Shown here piece after piece: positions 24,095 to 33,899 of a stretch of 64,000 nucleotides of DNA. The DNA is taken from NCBI GenBank assembly GCA_031216915.1, contig CM062289.1, forward strand, positions 64,921,741 to 64,985,740. The letters run 5' to 3'. Under the pieces are notes generated by a model. The model was not told the origin of the DNA, searched no databases, and worked only from the letters and a program-made list of their open reading frames with translations. The first letter of the stretch is position 1. Every line of letters starts with the position of its first letter. The DNA comes from Pictodentalium vernedei (Eukaryota > Mollusca > Scaphopoda > Dentaliida > Dentaliidae). The position numbers and the translations under genes are program-made.

Positions 24095-25444
24095 GTGAGT
24101 AAATTTAATATACTGTGTTCAAAATAGTCCCTGCATATCCCTGTCGGGTGGATTTTGTGCAAATAATACAGCCATTAAAATATCGCGTTTATATATACTC
24201 CAGCAGAGTAGAAGAGCCTATCAGCTGGAACAGCTTCGCTTATTGTTACTAGTAGTATAGCTCGGTCAAAATGCACCTCTTTACCAGGACCTCGACGCCG
24301 AAATCCGTTAGGCCTCCCCTCCCCCTCTCCCCTCTTCTCTCCACACTAGGCCTAGCCTATTTGTAGGCACCTCCTCCCCCTTCCCGCCCTGTATATACCC
24401 TACGTTTTAGGCTATCCTTCCCCAAAGCCCATGTCTGCCCAGCCTCAAATCCTCCCCAAAAGGGCTCAGGCTATGTATAGCCCAACATGTTTTTAGGCTT
24501 TCCCCATATTGTTTTGGCTTTCCCTGTATGTGGGCTCCCCCTTCCCAAAGCCCAGTGTCTCCCCACCAAAGCCCTTGTATGGGCTGTTCCTGCCCCTTCC
24601 CAAGGCTAGCCCAAAGCCGGGGACTTCCAAACTGAGGCGTACCAATGAGTACTAACAAAAAGTCCCCCTCCCCTTCCCCACCAAAATTTCGAGCTCTGTT
24701 GGTGTGTCTAAGGTAAATGTTGTCATGGACATGTACACGTAAATACATACAAACACAACGATTAATGTGAAGGATACCTGGAGTGACTAAACAGTTATGT
24801 AAGAAGATTACGATAAAGCCCATACTGGAACATCTGATGTTATGTACATACAAAAAGTCTTTGTTTATAAGAAGATATGATAGTGTCACGTTGTATAGTT
24901 ATGCAAATAGATAAGGAACAACAGATATGTTTGATTATGTCATAGATAAAGGTATTATGATAAAGGTCTCTTTTGTTTATAAGAAGCTTAATATGATAAA
25001 GACCATGTACTCTGTTTGGTTATGTCATAGATAAGATAGTGTCACATCGCAGGTGTTTGATTACGTAATAGATAAGAGGCTTATGATGATAAAGACCATG
25101 TACTCTGTTTAATTGTGTAATAGATAAGATGGTGTCACGTGGCAGGTGTATGATAACCCAGTAAGATCGCGGCAGTGTCTGATTGGTCAAAACAAGTATC
25201 CAATGAGAACAAGGTGGTGTCTGATTGGTCAAACAGTTGTCCAACCAGATCATACCACACGGTGGTATTTTCCATGGATCCAATAGATAAGCGTGTTGTA
25301 GTATACTACTATAGCATTCTCAACACATAAGTAAGCTGAAAAGGAATTAACAACTCTGAATTTTCTCTCTATGAAATTGTATTTCAAAAATCATAAAAAT
25401 CAGTTTTTACAAGTAATTTTGGAATATTACAATAGGTATTTGTT

Positions 25445-25663
25445 TTAATTATACAAAAGAAATGTCACAATGATACAAAAAATAATTTTACAATTAATCA
25501 ATAAATATATCTGAATATTCAGTAACTGTCTTTTGGCGCATAGGACATTGACTTTGTCATCGACCGGATGTAGTCTGAACTTCCATATCGACTCCTGGCC
25601 CTGAAAAGGGTCGTTTTTTGTTGTTCTGGGATATTCTCTGGATTTATTTGAATCTGGCAGCAC
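25445..25663 (-). pseudogene. Partial duplicate of the zinc-finger gene C-terminus
   Basis: Just downstream of the gene's stop, the segment around 25560-25600 repeats GACTACATCCGGTC and encodes WKFRLHPVDDKV, which copies WNFRLHPVYRKI of the gene at about 25.8 kb. The rest of the frame is unrelated and hydrophobic. It is probably a partial tandem duplication, not an extra exon. Confidence 0.5.
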
Positions 25664-25702
25664 ATCTAGAAACGAGATTTGTTTTATTAATGGCTCAAAA
25701 AG

Positions 25703-26509
25703 TTATTTTCGTTTCTCAATTGCAAATTGTTTGGCTTCTTTTGGCCCATAACCTTCCTCGTCCCGAAGTCGTTTAGCAGTGTCCTTGATTTTTCTATAGA
25801 CCGGATGTAGTCTAAAATTCCACGCGCGAGTCCAGGCGTTGAAAACTCTCCAAAAGAAGGAAGCTCTCACGCTGTCATGAAGAGAGTACCTGACCCCTTT
25901 GAGGATGTTGTCACCGGGTAATCCATTTTCCATATATGTTGCTTGCAACTCCTGAAGTTTTGCCTGAAATTTGGGCAAATTATCCCAAAATGCATTTGCG
26001 ATTATAGTGTCTATTTCGACAGATTCCTCTTCTGAATATTCGCTTTCAGGGGTTTTATCGCTATCGTCTGACTCTGAATATTCACTTTCGTGAGAATCAG
26101 ACAAGATGCCATCTTCTGTTGACTGAATACCTTCACCTTGCATCCCAAGCCTTTCGAGACAATAACCATGTTCGTGTCTTTCAGCATTGTTCATCCATTG
26201 GTTACTACGCAAAGCCAATATATTTAGGTTTACATTGTCATCTGCTGTTGTTCTCGATTGGTCATCTGTGGAATATTTTAGATTAGATTTGCTAACTTTA
26301 TTGAAGGTTGTATTTAATGAGGATTTTCTTTCATGACCATTATGATGGTTTCTCTCATGATTCTTCATGTTATCTTTTCGGCTAAATGTCTTTGAGCAGT
26401 AAACACAACAAAAGCTAATTCTTTGATGAACAGTTCTTTTATGTCGAAGTACACTTTTTTCATAACTGAAAAACCTCCTACACACATTGCAGACATGTCC
26501 TTGTTCCAT
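25703..26509 (-). CDS. C2H2 zinc-finger protein inside the long-TIR element
   Basis: 268 codons, uninterrupted. Finger 1 is CNVCRRFFSYEKSVLRHKRTVH (residues ~8-29), written here as CNVCRRFF and HKRTVH. Finger 2 is CVYCSKTFSRKDNMKNHERN, with paired His downstream. A polar linker follows, then an acidic stretch (SESDDSDKTPESEYSEEE) near residues 145-165. The C-terminal helical domain (~165-268) includes FWDNLPKFQ, DSVRAS, NFRLHPVYRK and KDTAKRLRDEE. The ATG sits in AACCATGG. Family and function are unknown: it could be a transposition-related DNA-binding protein or cargo. A diverged homologue lies at 58.25-59.25 kb. Confidence 0.8.
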   Translation of the reverse strand: MEQGHVCNVCRRFFSYEKSVLRHKRTVHQRISFCCVYCSKTFSRKDNMKNHERNHHNGHERKSSLNTTFNKVSKSNLKYSTDDQSRTTADDNVNLNILALRSNQWMNNAERHEHGYCLERLGMQGEGIQSTEDGILSDSHESEYSESDDSDKTPESEYSEEESVEIDTIIANAFWDNLPKFQAKLQELQATYMENGLPGDNILKGVRYSLHDSVRASFFWRVFNAWTRAWNFRLHPVYRKIKDTAKRLRDEEGYGPKEAKQFAIEKRK

Positions 26510-26543
26510 GGTTATTCAGATACAAATAAAAAAAGTGGTCACA

Positions 26544-26551
26544 CATTTATA
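26544..26551 (-). promoter_or_regulatory. TATA box of the zinc-finger gene
   Basis: TATAAATG on the minus strand, about 35-42 bp upstream of the ATG. This implies a very short 5-prime leader. The same layout (TATAAATAG close to a finger-coding start) is seen at 58205. Confidence 0.6.
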
Positions 26552-27330
26552 CCAATAATTCGTTTTCTCTAACCCACTTACACCCCAATGTTTAGCACCA
26601 TAACACTGCCGCGATCTTACCGGGTTATCAAACACTTGCGACGTGACTCTACCTTATCTATGACATAACCAAACAGAGTGCATGGTCTTTATCATTTTGT
26701 ATGTACATAACATCAACTGTTCCAGTATGGGCTTTATCGTAATCTTCTTACATAACTGTTTAGTCACTCCTGGTAGCCTTCACATTAATCTTTTTGTTTG
26801 TATGTATTTACATGTACATGTCCTTGACAACATTTACCTTAGATACACCAACAGAGCTCGAAATTTAGGTAGGGAAGGGGAAGGGGGGAACTCTTTGTTA
26901 GTACTCCTTGGGACGCCTCAGTTTGGAAGTCCCCCAGCTTTGGGCTAGCCTTGGGAAGGGGAGGAACAGCCCATACAAGGGCTTTGGTGGGGAGGTACTT
27001 GGCTTTGGGGAGGGCGAGCCCAAATGCAGGGAAAGCCAAAACAATGTGGGGAAAGCCTAAATACATGTTGGACTATACATAGCCTGGGCCCCTTTGGAGA
27101 GGCTTTGAGGCTGGGCAGACATGGGCTTTGGAGAAGGATAGCCTAAAAAATAGGATACATACAGGGCGGGAAGGGGGAGGAGGCGTCTACAAATAGCCTA
27201 GGCCTAGTGTGGAGAGGGGAGGGGAGGCCTAACGGATTTGGGCGTCGAAGTGAATGACCACGAGGTCGAGGTCTGACCACGAGGTCCTGGTAAAAAGGTG
27301 CGTTTTGACCGAGCTATACTACTGTTACTA

Positions 27331-28671
27331 TATTTAGCTTTTCTGGTCTGTTCTTGTTACTTCTGACCCTATTCCTAGTACTCTTGTTGTTTCATTTATC
27401 TAGATCATTCAATCAATTCACTTTACTGGCGCTAACTAACCAATCAGATTGCTTGATTTCCCATAATCTGTATGCAGATTTATCTCCCCTCTGTTTTACG
27501 GAAGCCCATATCATCCCCGTGCCAATAAGCTATCGAGCAGTTTCCTCTTCTCTTCTTCCTATCTCAGCTATCCGGCTGTCTCGTATTCCCCACTGGAGAA
27601 GCTGCGAACTGCATCTTCTCCCACATCGATGAATTTCATCTTACTACTCTGAATTTCCTGAACAACTCTCTTCTTTCTTTTCTTGATCGCCTTATCATTA
27701 GTTATTGCCATCATTAATTCATCATCATACAAAACTCAACTTCGAATCACTCCACTATCCCTCGTAATGGTGACGACAATTTTGTCAGGTTTCGTTCGAC
27801 GAGTAACTGTTGACAATTCGATGTAAGCAAACTGGTTGCGCCTAGTAACGCATCAAGGGGCACAACTCTAGCTTGGCCCATATCGATCGATATTGGCGTC
27901 ATAGTAGCCGAGTTTGAAGTCATATCAGTTGAGCTTGACAAAAGACAATTCCGGGAAAGAAAAGAAATAATTAGATGTTATCACTTTGTTAGTTTCATGT
28001 CGGCCGAGACATCAGCCCAAGGTAATTTCATATGGGCCTTCAACCTCGATAGTAATATTCTATATCATATAAGGAAGCATTATTGTCACCGATAAATGTA
28101 GATGTGAGAAGGCGAAATATCACCCTGAATCTCTCAGTCCTCACACCTCTAAAATGTTTTCAAATAACCCCCAACAGACCCAAACTATGAGCCATTTTCA
28201 TGCTTTATACAAGTTGTTGATTTTCTTTCAAACTTAGTCATCATATATAATGTTGAGATGGATAATGGTTAACGGCTCACCCTTGACACAAGTGAGGAAA
28301 TATGTTTTATTAGTTCATACAGACAATGGAAAACACGTAGAATGTAATGTATGCACATTTTGCCTAAAATGTTTCAGGATGACCGAATGTAACTTGCAAA
28401 TCTTGCCCTGTATGACATTGGATAATGTTCCAATAAGATTAAAATCCTCGCCATCTGATTAGACGTGAGATCGTGTGTTTTTTTCTATGTTTGCGGCTCG
28501 AGTAGCTTATGTCACCGTTTGACGTAACCACGCAAAATATTTTAAATGACTTTGCCCTTTTCCCAATTATTCGATTAACGGAATGACTCGAAAACTGCTA
28601 TATTTTTCTAGATTTTTCACACTTGCAACAGACGCTGTTCCTAATGAAGTATTCGTTAAATGACTTATCAG
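27331..28671. other. Intron sequence, no gene seen
   Basis: Short open frames (27354-27632, 28250-28462) show no motif. No clear repeat structure was noticed apart from the duplicate described at 28672. Confidence 0.4.
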
Positions 28672-29190
28672 TTTATGATTTGAAATAACATAGTGTGACT
28701 TCGGCCTTTATCTGGTTTATTATTTGTCCTGTAAAGTCGTTGGATATTTACTAAACTAAGCGCTATTCACAGAAGTGGCCAGTTAATTTTCATTATTTTT
28801 TTATTTGTTGTCTCAAAAAACATAGGTTATGACCCCTCTTTGGAACGAGCTCGACGAGCTCGTTCCAAAGAGGGGTCATAACCTATGTTTTTGAGACAAA
28901 AAATGAACATTAATTGGTGATTTTTGAGAATAGCGCTGGCCCGTTTTGGCCGTTACGTTGGGTAAAGGGTTAAATGAATAAAACCTGAAAAATCTGCTTT
29001 TTTGAGACAACAAATAAAGAATAAAGAATTTTGTTTGCAAGTGTCGTCTGCTTTTCATGTAAGGTAAAGGATTAAATTACAAACCATTTTATGATAAGAG
29101 CAAAGATGGGATGACTCGTCCCTTATCTGATTTATTGATTGTTTGCCCAGTGACGTCGTAGGGTACACAAGAGATTTATTTACTAAACTT
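28672..29190. repeat. Direct duplication flanking a TTAA MITE
   Basis: About 28690-28757 (GACTTCGGCCTTTATCTGG through TTTACTAAACT) resembles 29110-29190 (GACTCGTCCCTTATCTGA through TTTACTAAACT). The MITE at 28758-28973 and a partial MITE end at 28998-29076 lie between the two. Either the target was duplicated before insertion, or unequal exchange followed. Confidence 0.5.
28758..28973 (-). mobile_element. TTAA palindromic MITE, copy 5, with adjacent partial copy
   Basis: It has a perfect core hairpin: AACATAGGTTATGACCCCTC pairs with its complement across GAACGAGCTCGACGAGCTCG. The right end is GTTACGTTGGGTAAAGGGTTAA, with TTAA at 28970-28973. The left end is clipped at GCGCTATTCACAG. A second, core-less end (GCAAGTGTCGTCTGC to AAAGGATTAA) follows at 28998-29076, suggesting a broken neighbouring copy. 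Confidence 0.8.
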
Positions 29191-29239
29191 GTTATCATTG
29201 AAAGTTTCTTTGTTCATTTCGCGATGTGGGATTTGAGCT

Positions 29240-29495
29240 ATGGGTAGGTTCTTATTGGAACATACACGTTATTGTGATGAATTGACAATAATATGTTCTG
29301 AGGATTGCGGCTCGGAGCGTATGCATAACCTCGACGCTTTGTGTAAGATAAACTCCGAGCCGCAAACATCAGATCAACTTGCCGTCATTAAATTTCACCA
29401 CAATAAATCGTCGCCTGAGTGCTAGAATGTTCGAAGTCCCCTATGGGACATAGAACATTCTAGCACTCAGCCGACGAAATTATAATATGCCAATG
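29240..29495. repeat. Nested palindromes (GCGGCTCGGAG and CTGAGTGCTAGAATG)
   Basis: GCGGCTCGGAG at about 29308 is mirrored by CTCCGAGCCGC near 29350. A second hairpin at 29409-29478 pairs CTGAGTGCTAGAATGTTC with GAACATTCTAGCACTCAG around AGTCCCCTATGGGACAT. The second resembles the hairpin at 59620-59692 in its TCTATGT-CC and CTGAGT blocks. There is no coding content. Confidence 0.65.
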
Positions 29496-29900
29496 TAACA
29501 AGAAAATCTCGCAAAACTACGCGGGTTTGGTCGTTAGGTCAGAGTATTTTTTAATAGATTTGCATATGTTATATTCTGTCCATGTTTTTATGCAAGATTT
29601 GTGCAAGTAGGTTTTTCTCATTGTCTCTATCCACTAATACAAAATATTTTCGTTTAGTCCTTGACATGTCTTTGTTATTTACCATCCCCAGATATGAATA
29701 TTACTCTGTACCATAGAAACGGACATTTAATCGTAATACATAGACGTTTAACCGGTTACAGGGTTCAGTAACCGCAAAAGCACTACCCGGAAGGTAATTG
29801 CAACCTCCTTCAGTGTAATAGGAACTTGTACCCCTTATTTGAGGAAGCAAAACTGAGGGCAGCAATTTACGTGTGAAGACAATAATTTGGGAATATTATG

Positions 29901-30049
29901 ATCCCCGATGAGTCTGAGGGTGGGATGGGGAAATTTCACCCGAGGGGTAAGATATTTGAACCAGACCCGAGGCTTGCCGTGGGTCTGGTTCAAATATCTT
30001 GCCCCGAGGGTGAGATTTCCCCATTCCCACCTTCAGACTCATCGAGGAT
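29901..30049. repeat. 149-bp near-perfect palindrome
   Basis: The arms are about 67 bp (GATGAGTCTGAGGGTGGGA, AAGATATTTGAACCAGACCC and complements) around the loop GAGGCTTGCCGT, with few mismatches. A C run follows at 30059-30070. It is a foldback element with no gene. The apparent open frame 29898-30200 is a by-product. Confidence 0.75.
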
Positions 30050-31610
30050 GATTTTTCTCCCCCCCCCCCCACGCGAGGATTACGTCATTATAGATAATTG
30101 GCGGTCACGTGCTGACATACCCAATTTATCAAGTCGTAGTCCTTTCGAAAAACGAACATTTCTTCGGAAAGATCGTACAAAAGTTAGGTATATACCATAG
30201 GTATATACTAAAAAAAATGATTCGTATCACTGTCCGTTAAGGAGTTAATGGATTTGCGCGTATCAAACTCCAATGTAAAGGGCATTGTGAGATTACTGAT
30301 GGATCGATAAATATTATTAAATCTGCAGAGAAACATGGGGTTGAAACAAATCAACATTGTTGATTTAGAATTGCACGTGGATTACATGCTGGAAATCGTG
30401 AAGCCATTTTGTTCATTTACTATTGTGCAGACGATGATGAAATAGTTCCGGCGACCTAATAAAATATGCAAATGAGTATGTCACGTGGGGTGGGTGGGAT
30501 AGAAATATCCCACCCTGCTGTCTCACCCGGGACACGCGTATGTTTCACGTATAGTGGGAGAGAAAATGTTGTCTGTTTGGTGTTTGGATTCAAATAAGAA
30601 GGTGTCAGACGTGGGGTGGGGGGGGGGGGGGGTGGGGAGGGCAAATGCCAGTAATTAGTAGTAATGATAGGAATAAGAGTGGTGTTAATTAATGGAATAC
30701 TGTGGTGGTAGAGGATGGTTGTGCTTGTGGTCCTGGGAAGACATAACTACATGTACGTTAGTTCTGGAAGTTCTGGAAGCTACGGGTTGTAATAATGGCA
30801 TTATTGTCAGCAGTATTAAAAACTGGGAATATGATCTTTAAATGTCGGTTAAGGTAACTTCCAACAAATCAGTTTTTTGCAGTGGGACACCAATTGCAAT
30901 CTCTCTGGTGCTTCCTAAAGACAACAAAACGAAATTGTTCATATTTTCCATGCCGGCCGAGATATCATGTTTCACAATATGAAGATGATTTTAAATTCGT
31001 TTATTTACCGAAACAAGTTTTGTTGGGTGACTACATTCTGTACAAGTGGATTTCTGTACAATTGGACGTCATCAAACGTTGCATGGGTTATGGGGGCGGG
31101 GGGGGGGGGGGTTATCGCGTTGATTGACTGGACGCCACCTTAGAGGGAGACCGGGGCGACCGTGTTTTTCGGGTGTTCCGGCAATTCAATTGTACAGAAA
31201 TTAGCGAAGAAGTGTTAGTTATCGGCGGACAATAACAGCTTGCTTTTCTTACCGTACTGTGTCAAAATGAGTCCGCACCTGTTGCACAAGTGGCATAAAA
31301 TTAGAAAGAACCGGATGTCTCTCCATGAGATTTTCTCAACACAATGACAGGACTGTTCACTGTCATATTTCACATAGATATTCACATAGCACAGTGCTTA
31401 TTTCTAAAGATATAGTATAATTACCACGATAACGGCAAGAAGCTCCTTCGCAAGTAAAATCAGGTTCTAATCCCGAGAGAGAAACACCATGTCCTGACTT
31501 GTCCAAAAAATAAACTGAGTTCACGAAACTGTTAGATCAGAATGAATTGGTTGTAAAATGATGGTGTTTGTACATATGAACTGCACATGTCCGATGACAT
31601 TTGTTTTAAC
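30050..31610. other. Intron sequence with short hairpin and G/C runs
   Basis: GGTGGGATAGAAATATCCCACC near 30498 is a small perfect hairpin. G runs lie at 30617-30632 and 31096-31110. No gene is seen. Confidence 0.4.
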
Positions 31611-31957
31611 GGGAGCGCGGTGGCTGAGTGGTTACGACATTGAACTTCAAACCGGAAAGTCCACGCTTCGATCTCCGCCAGGGATAACGTCATTGGGACC
31701 ATGGACAAGGCACCTAATTGCCTACTTTGGGTACGGTGGCGCTGTGTACTAAGGCATACTAAACGTCGAGAGTGCACCTGTCTTCAACCAATGTTAACCC
31801 TGCTTGTGTGGAGTTAGTACGTTTGGGAGTCTGACAGTTGCTCGCCGTTGCTCGGTGGTTCTCTTCGGGACCTCCGACTTCCTCCATCCGTAAAAATCTG
31901 CAGCAAGAGGTGACTCTGGCTGTCGAAAGTATCATTAAACTTCAATAAATAATTAAA
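31611..31957 (+). mobile_element. tRNA-derived SINE, copy D
   Basis: GGGAGCGCGGTGGCTGAGTGG starts an A-box head. The B box is degenerate (GCTTCGATCTC). The body keeps GTACTAAGGC, CTGACAGTTGCTCG and a CAATAAATAATTAAATAAAT tail. It is more diverged than copies B and C, and no clear target duplication is seen. Confidence 0.75.
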
Positions 31958-32150
31958 TAAATATGTTTCTCACCTTTAATTAGGATGATGGAAACTGTCA
32001 AGTCAGGTTTCAAGAATACATTGTGTCTCATACGGATAGAATAAGTTAGATTAATATTTTCCAGACTACGAACCCGAGCGGTCGCTTTTCCAGCCAGGAA
32101 CATGATACGTCATAACGTCATTAAATAGGGTGTCTGTCCAGTAAATGTGT

Positions 32151-32222
32151 GGGGTGGACCAATCAATATTTTCAACGTACAGCCTCGAGGCTGCACGTTG
32201 AAAATATTGATTGGTCTACCCC
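32151..32222. repeat. 72-bp palindrome
   Basis: GGGGTGGACCAATCAATATT is mirrored by AATATTGATTGGTCTACCCC around AACGTACAGCCTCGAGGCTG; the pairing is nearly complete. A further short hairpin, AATCGTCCACA / TTGGACGATT, lies at 32402-32429. No gene. Confidence 0.7.
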
Positions 32223-32429
32223 AAATAATGAATATGGACTCTTCCAATTGCTGCCATTGAACTGGTATGGAAGATACCACCAAAGTTCAAAGGGTTAATA
32301 TCCAGCTGTTTGAGATCGGCATATGGTTTTGTGGGGATTGTACCAGATTGCTAAGGTACCACCTTGAGCTACAAAACTATAGACACGTGTTCAAGTGAAT
32401 AATCGTCCACACTCTATTTTGGACGATTA

Positions 32430-33125
32430 GTGTTAACCTGCGCAAAACAGAAGTATACCTACGAAGGTGATATTAAAATATAACAAATGCGCGTGTTTTC
32501 GAATTTTGTAGAATTTACTCTCCTTTGATCGTTAACTCATAAATTTGGTACATAATTTGTATTTTATTGTTGTTTTGGTATTTTCTGTCTGTTACTGTTT
32601 TAACGAAAACCCTTGTATTTTTTATTCTCTTTCATGATACTGGAGAACTCCTGAAGAGTGTAAAAATCCTCCACGTTAAAAAAGCTTAATATTGAAGACA
32701 ATTTTCACTTTGCGTGGCCTAAATCGGGCCCTGCGAAGTTTTGAAATTCGATTCTATTCCAAATCAATCCGATGTTTCGATTCGATTTTCGAATCATCGA
32801 GATGTTCGCCAAATCCTACCGAATGTCTCCTCTTGAGCTCCCCCCTCCCCCCCCCCCCCCCCCACACACACACCACCAGGGGCCACTACTATAAAACTTT
32901 TACAATTGCATTTTCTAGAACTGTATTTTGTAGCTTTGACGTTGAATGGCTTGACGTGAACAATTATCATTTTCAAAGATGTGACCATTTGCCAGTTGGT
33001 AAATTGCCATACTTTTTAAAATGTTAATGATTTATTTTAGTCAGTTATCTTAATAAGTAGAAAATACAATTCTCGAAAAAATACAATTGTAAACGTTTTA
33101 TGACATTGACCACTGATCTCCTGAA
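32430..33125. other. Intron sequence, C-run and no gene
   Basis: A C run and CACA repeat at 32841-32872. The open frame 32692-33027 spans this run and has no motif. Confidence 0.4.
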
Positions 33126-33200
33126 CGAAAGAAAGAAAGAAACAAAGAAAGAAAGAAAGAAAAGAAAGAAAGACAGAAAGAAAGAAATAAAAAAGAAAGG
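33126..33200 (+). repeat. GAAA microsatellite
   Basis: GAAAGAAAGAAA repeats with minor interruptions (ACAAA, ACAG) over about 75 bp. Confidence 0.85.
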
Positions 33201-33274
33201 AGAGTGTCCTCTTCTGAAATTAGTACATTGATGCCATTTCTGTAATATTCCACTCCTTTCTTGCCAAATAAGTA

Positions 33275-33335
33275 GAATATAAAACTCGAGTGGACACTAG
33301 CAATATATGCTGTTATAAGACGGTGTAATATGATA
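33275..33335 (+). repeat. Solitary monomer related to the 53-bp satellite
   Basis: The sequence ATAAAACTCGAGTGGACACT, AGCAATATATGCTG and TTATAAGACGGTGTAATAT matches one unit of the array that starts at 37.78 kb (ATAACTTGAGTGGAGACTAT, TTATAAGAAGGTGTAATAT). It lies 4.5 kb upstream of the array, on the far side of a LINE. Confidence 0.7.
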
Positions 33336-33899
33336 TATGTTTATTTACCAGCATACAAAAATACAAGATGATAAATATACACGTAATGGTTACATCATAA
33401 CAGGATTCACGTATACAGTAACATCATTTCAGATACACATCAATAATGGGATATAACATTTTTTGTATACCGGTAGGGAAAGGCATAGCCACATTGGTTG
33501 TCTTCCCGCCTTTCCCCCGTCAAAAAAGAGAAAACTACAGAATGACGGAAGGAACCCGAAGAAGAAAATGATATACAAGGGCAACATTGTTATTTCTGTT
33601 TTAGCTCCAACTGCAGAGTTACACCATGGTATTTGCTATGTTGGGTGGTCAGTATCATTTGCAGCACGGTACACTTGAAATGGTCTCTAAATATTATATC
33701 GGTTAAGTGTTCCGAACCTCGGCTGATTAGTATGAGAGTAACGGCTTTATATTTTGGAACAGCTGAGACCAAATCAGGAGACCAGAAAGGACGAGAATAC
33801 CAGACAAAAGTCTTCATTAAAGACAAGTCATGCACAGAATGAAGACTTAGTGGCGCCTTGTATTGTATTTACTTGTAATACTATAATATTCCGTGAAAG
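33336..33899. other. Intron sequence, no gene seen
   Basis: Two overlapping antisense open frames (33590-33835 and 33633-33842) have no recognised motif. Nothing else is supported here. Confidence 0.35.

Larger units (their letters stand above)
24252..27322. mobile_element. Long-TIR DNA element with 8-bp target duplication, carrying a C2H2 gene
   Basis: The element is bounded by direct repeats TGTTACTA (24244-24251 and 27323-27330). The termini read GTAGTATAGCTCGGTCAAAA on both strands. The inverted repeats extend to about 25178 on the left and start near 26609 on the right, so the right arm is about 715 bp. The left arm is about 925 bp because of internal duplications around GATAAAGACCATG. 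Arms differ by scattered substitutions and small indels. The unique interior is about 1.4 kb and holds one intact gene (26509-25703). I see no transposase, so it is either non-autonomous or uses an unrecognised protein. An 8-bp duplication fits hAT and a few other superfamilies, but the terminus does not look like a typical hAT end. Confidence 0.85.

Noticed and set aside
25445-25663. Second exon of the zinc-finger gene
   Set aside because: It copies an internal part of the same gene and lies after an intact stop. Partial tandem duplication explains it better.
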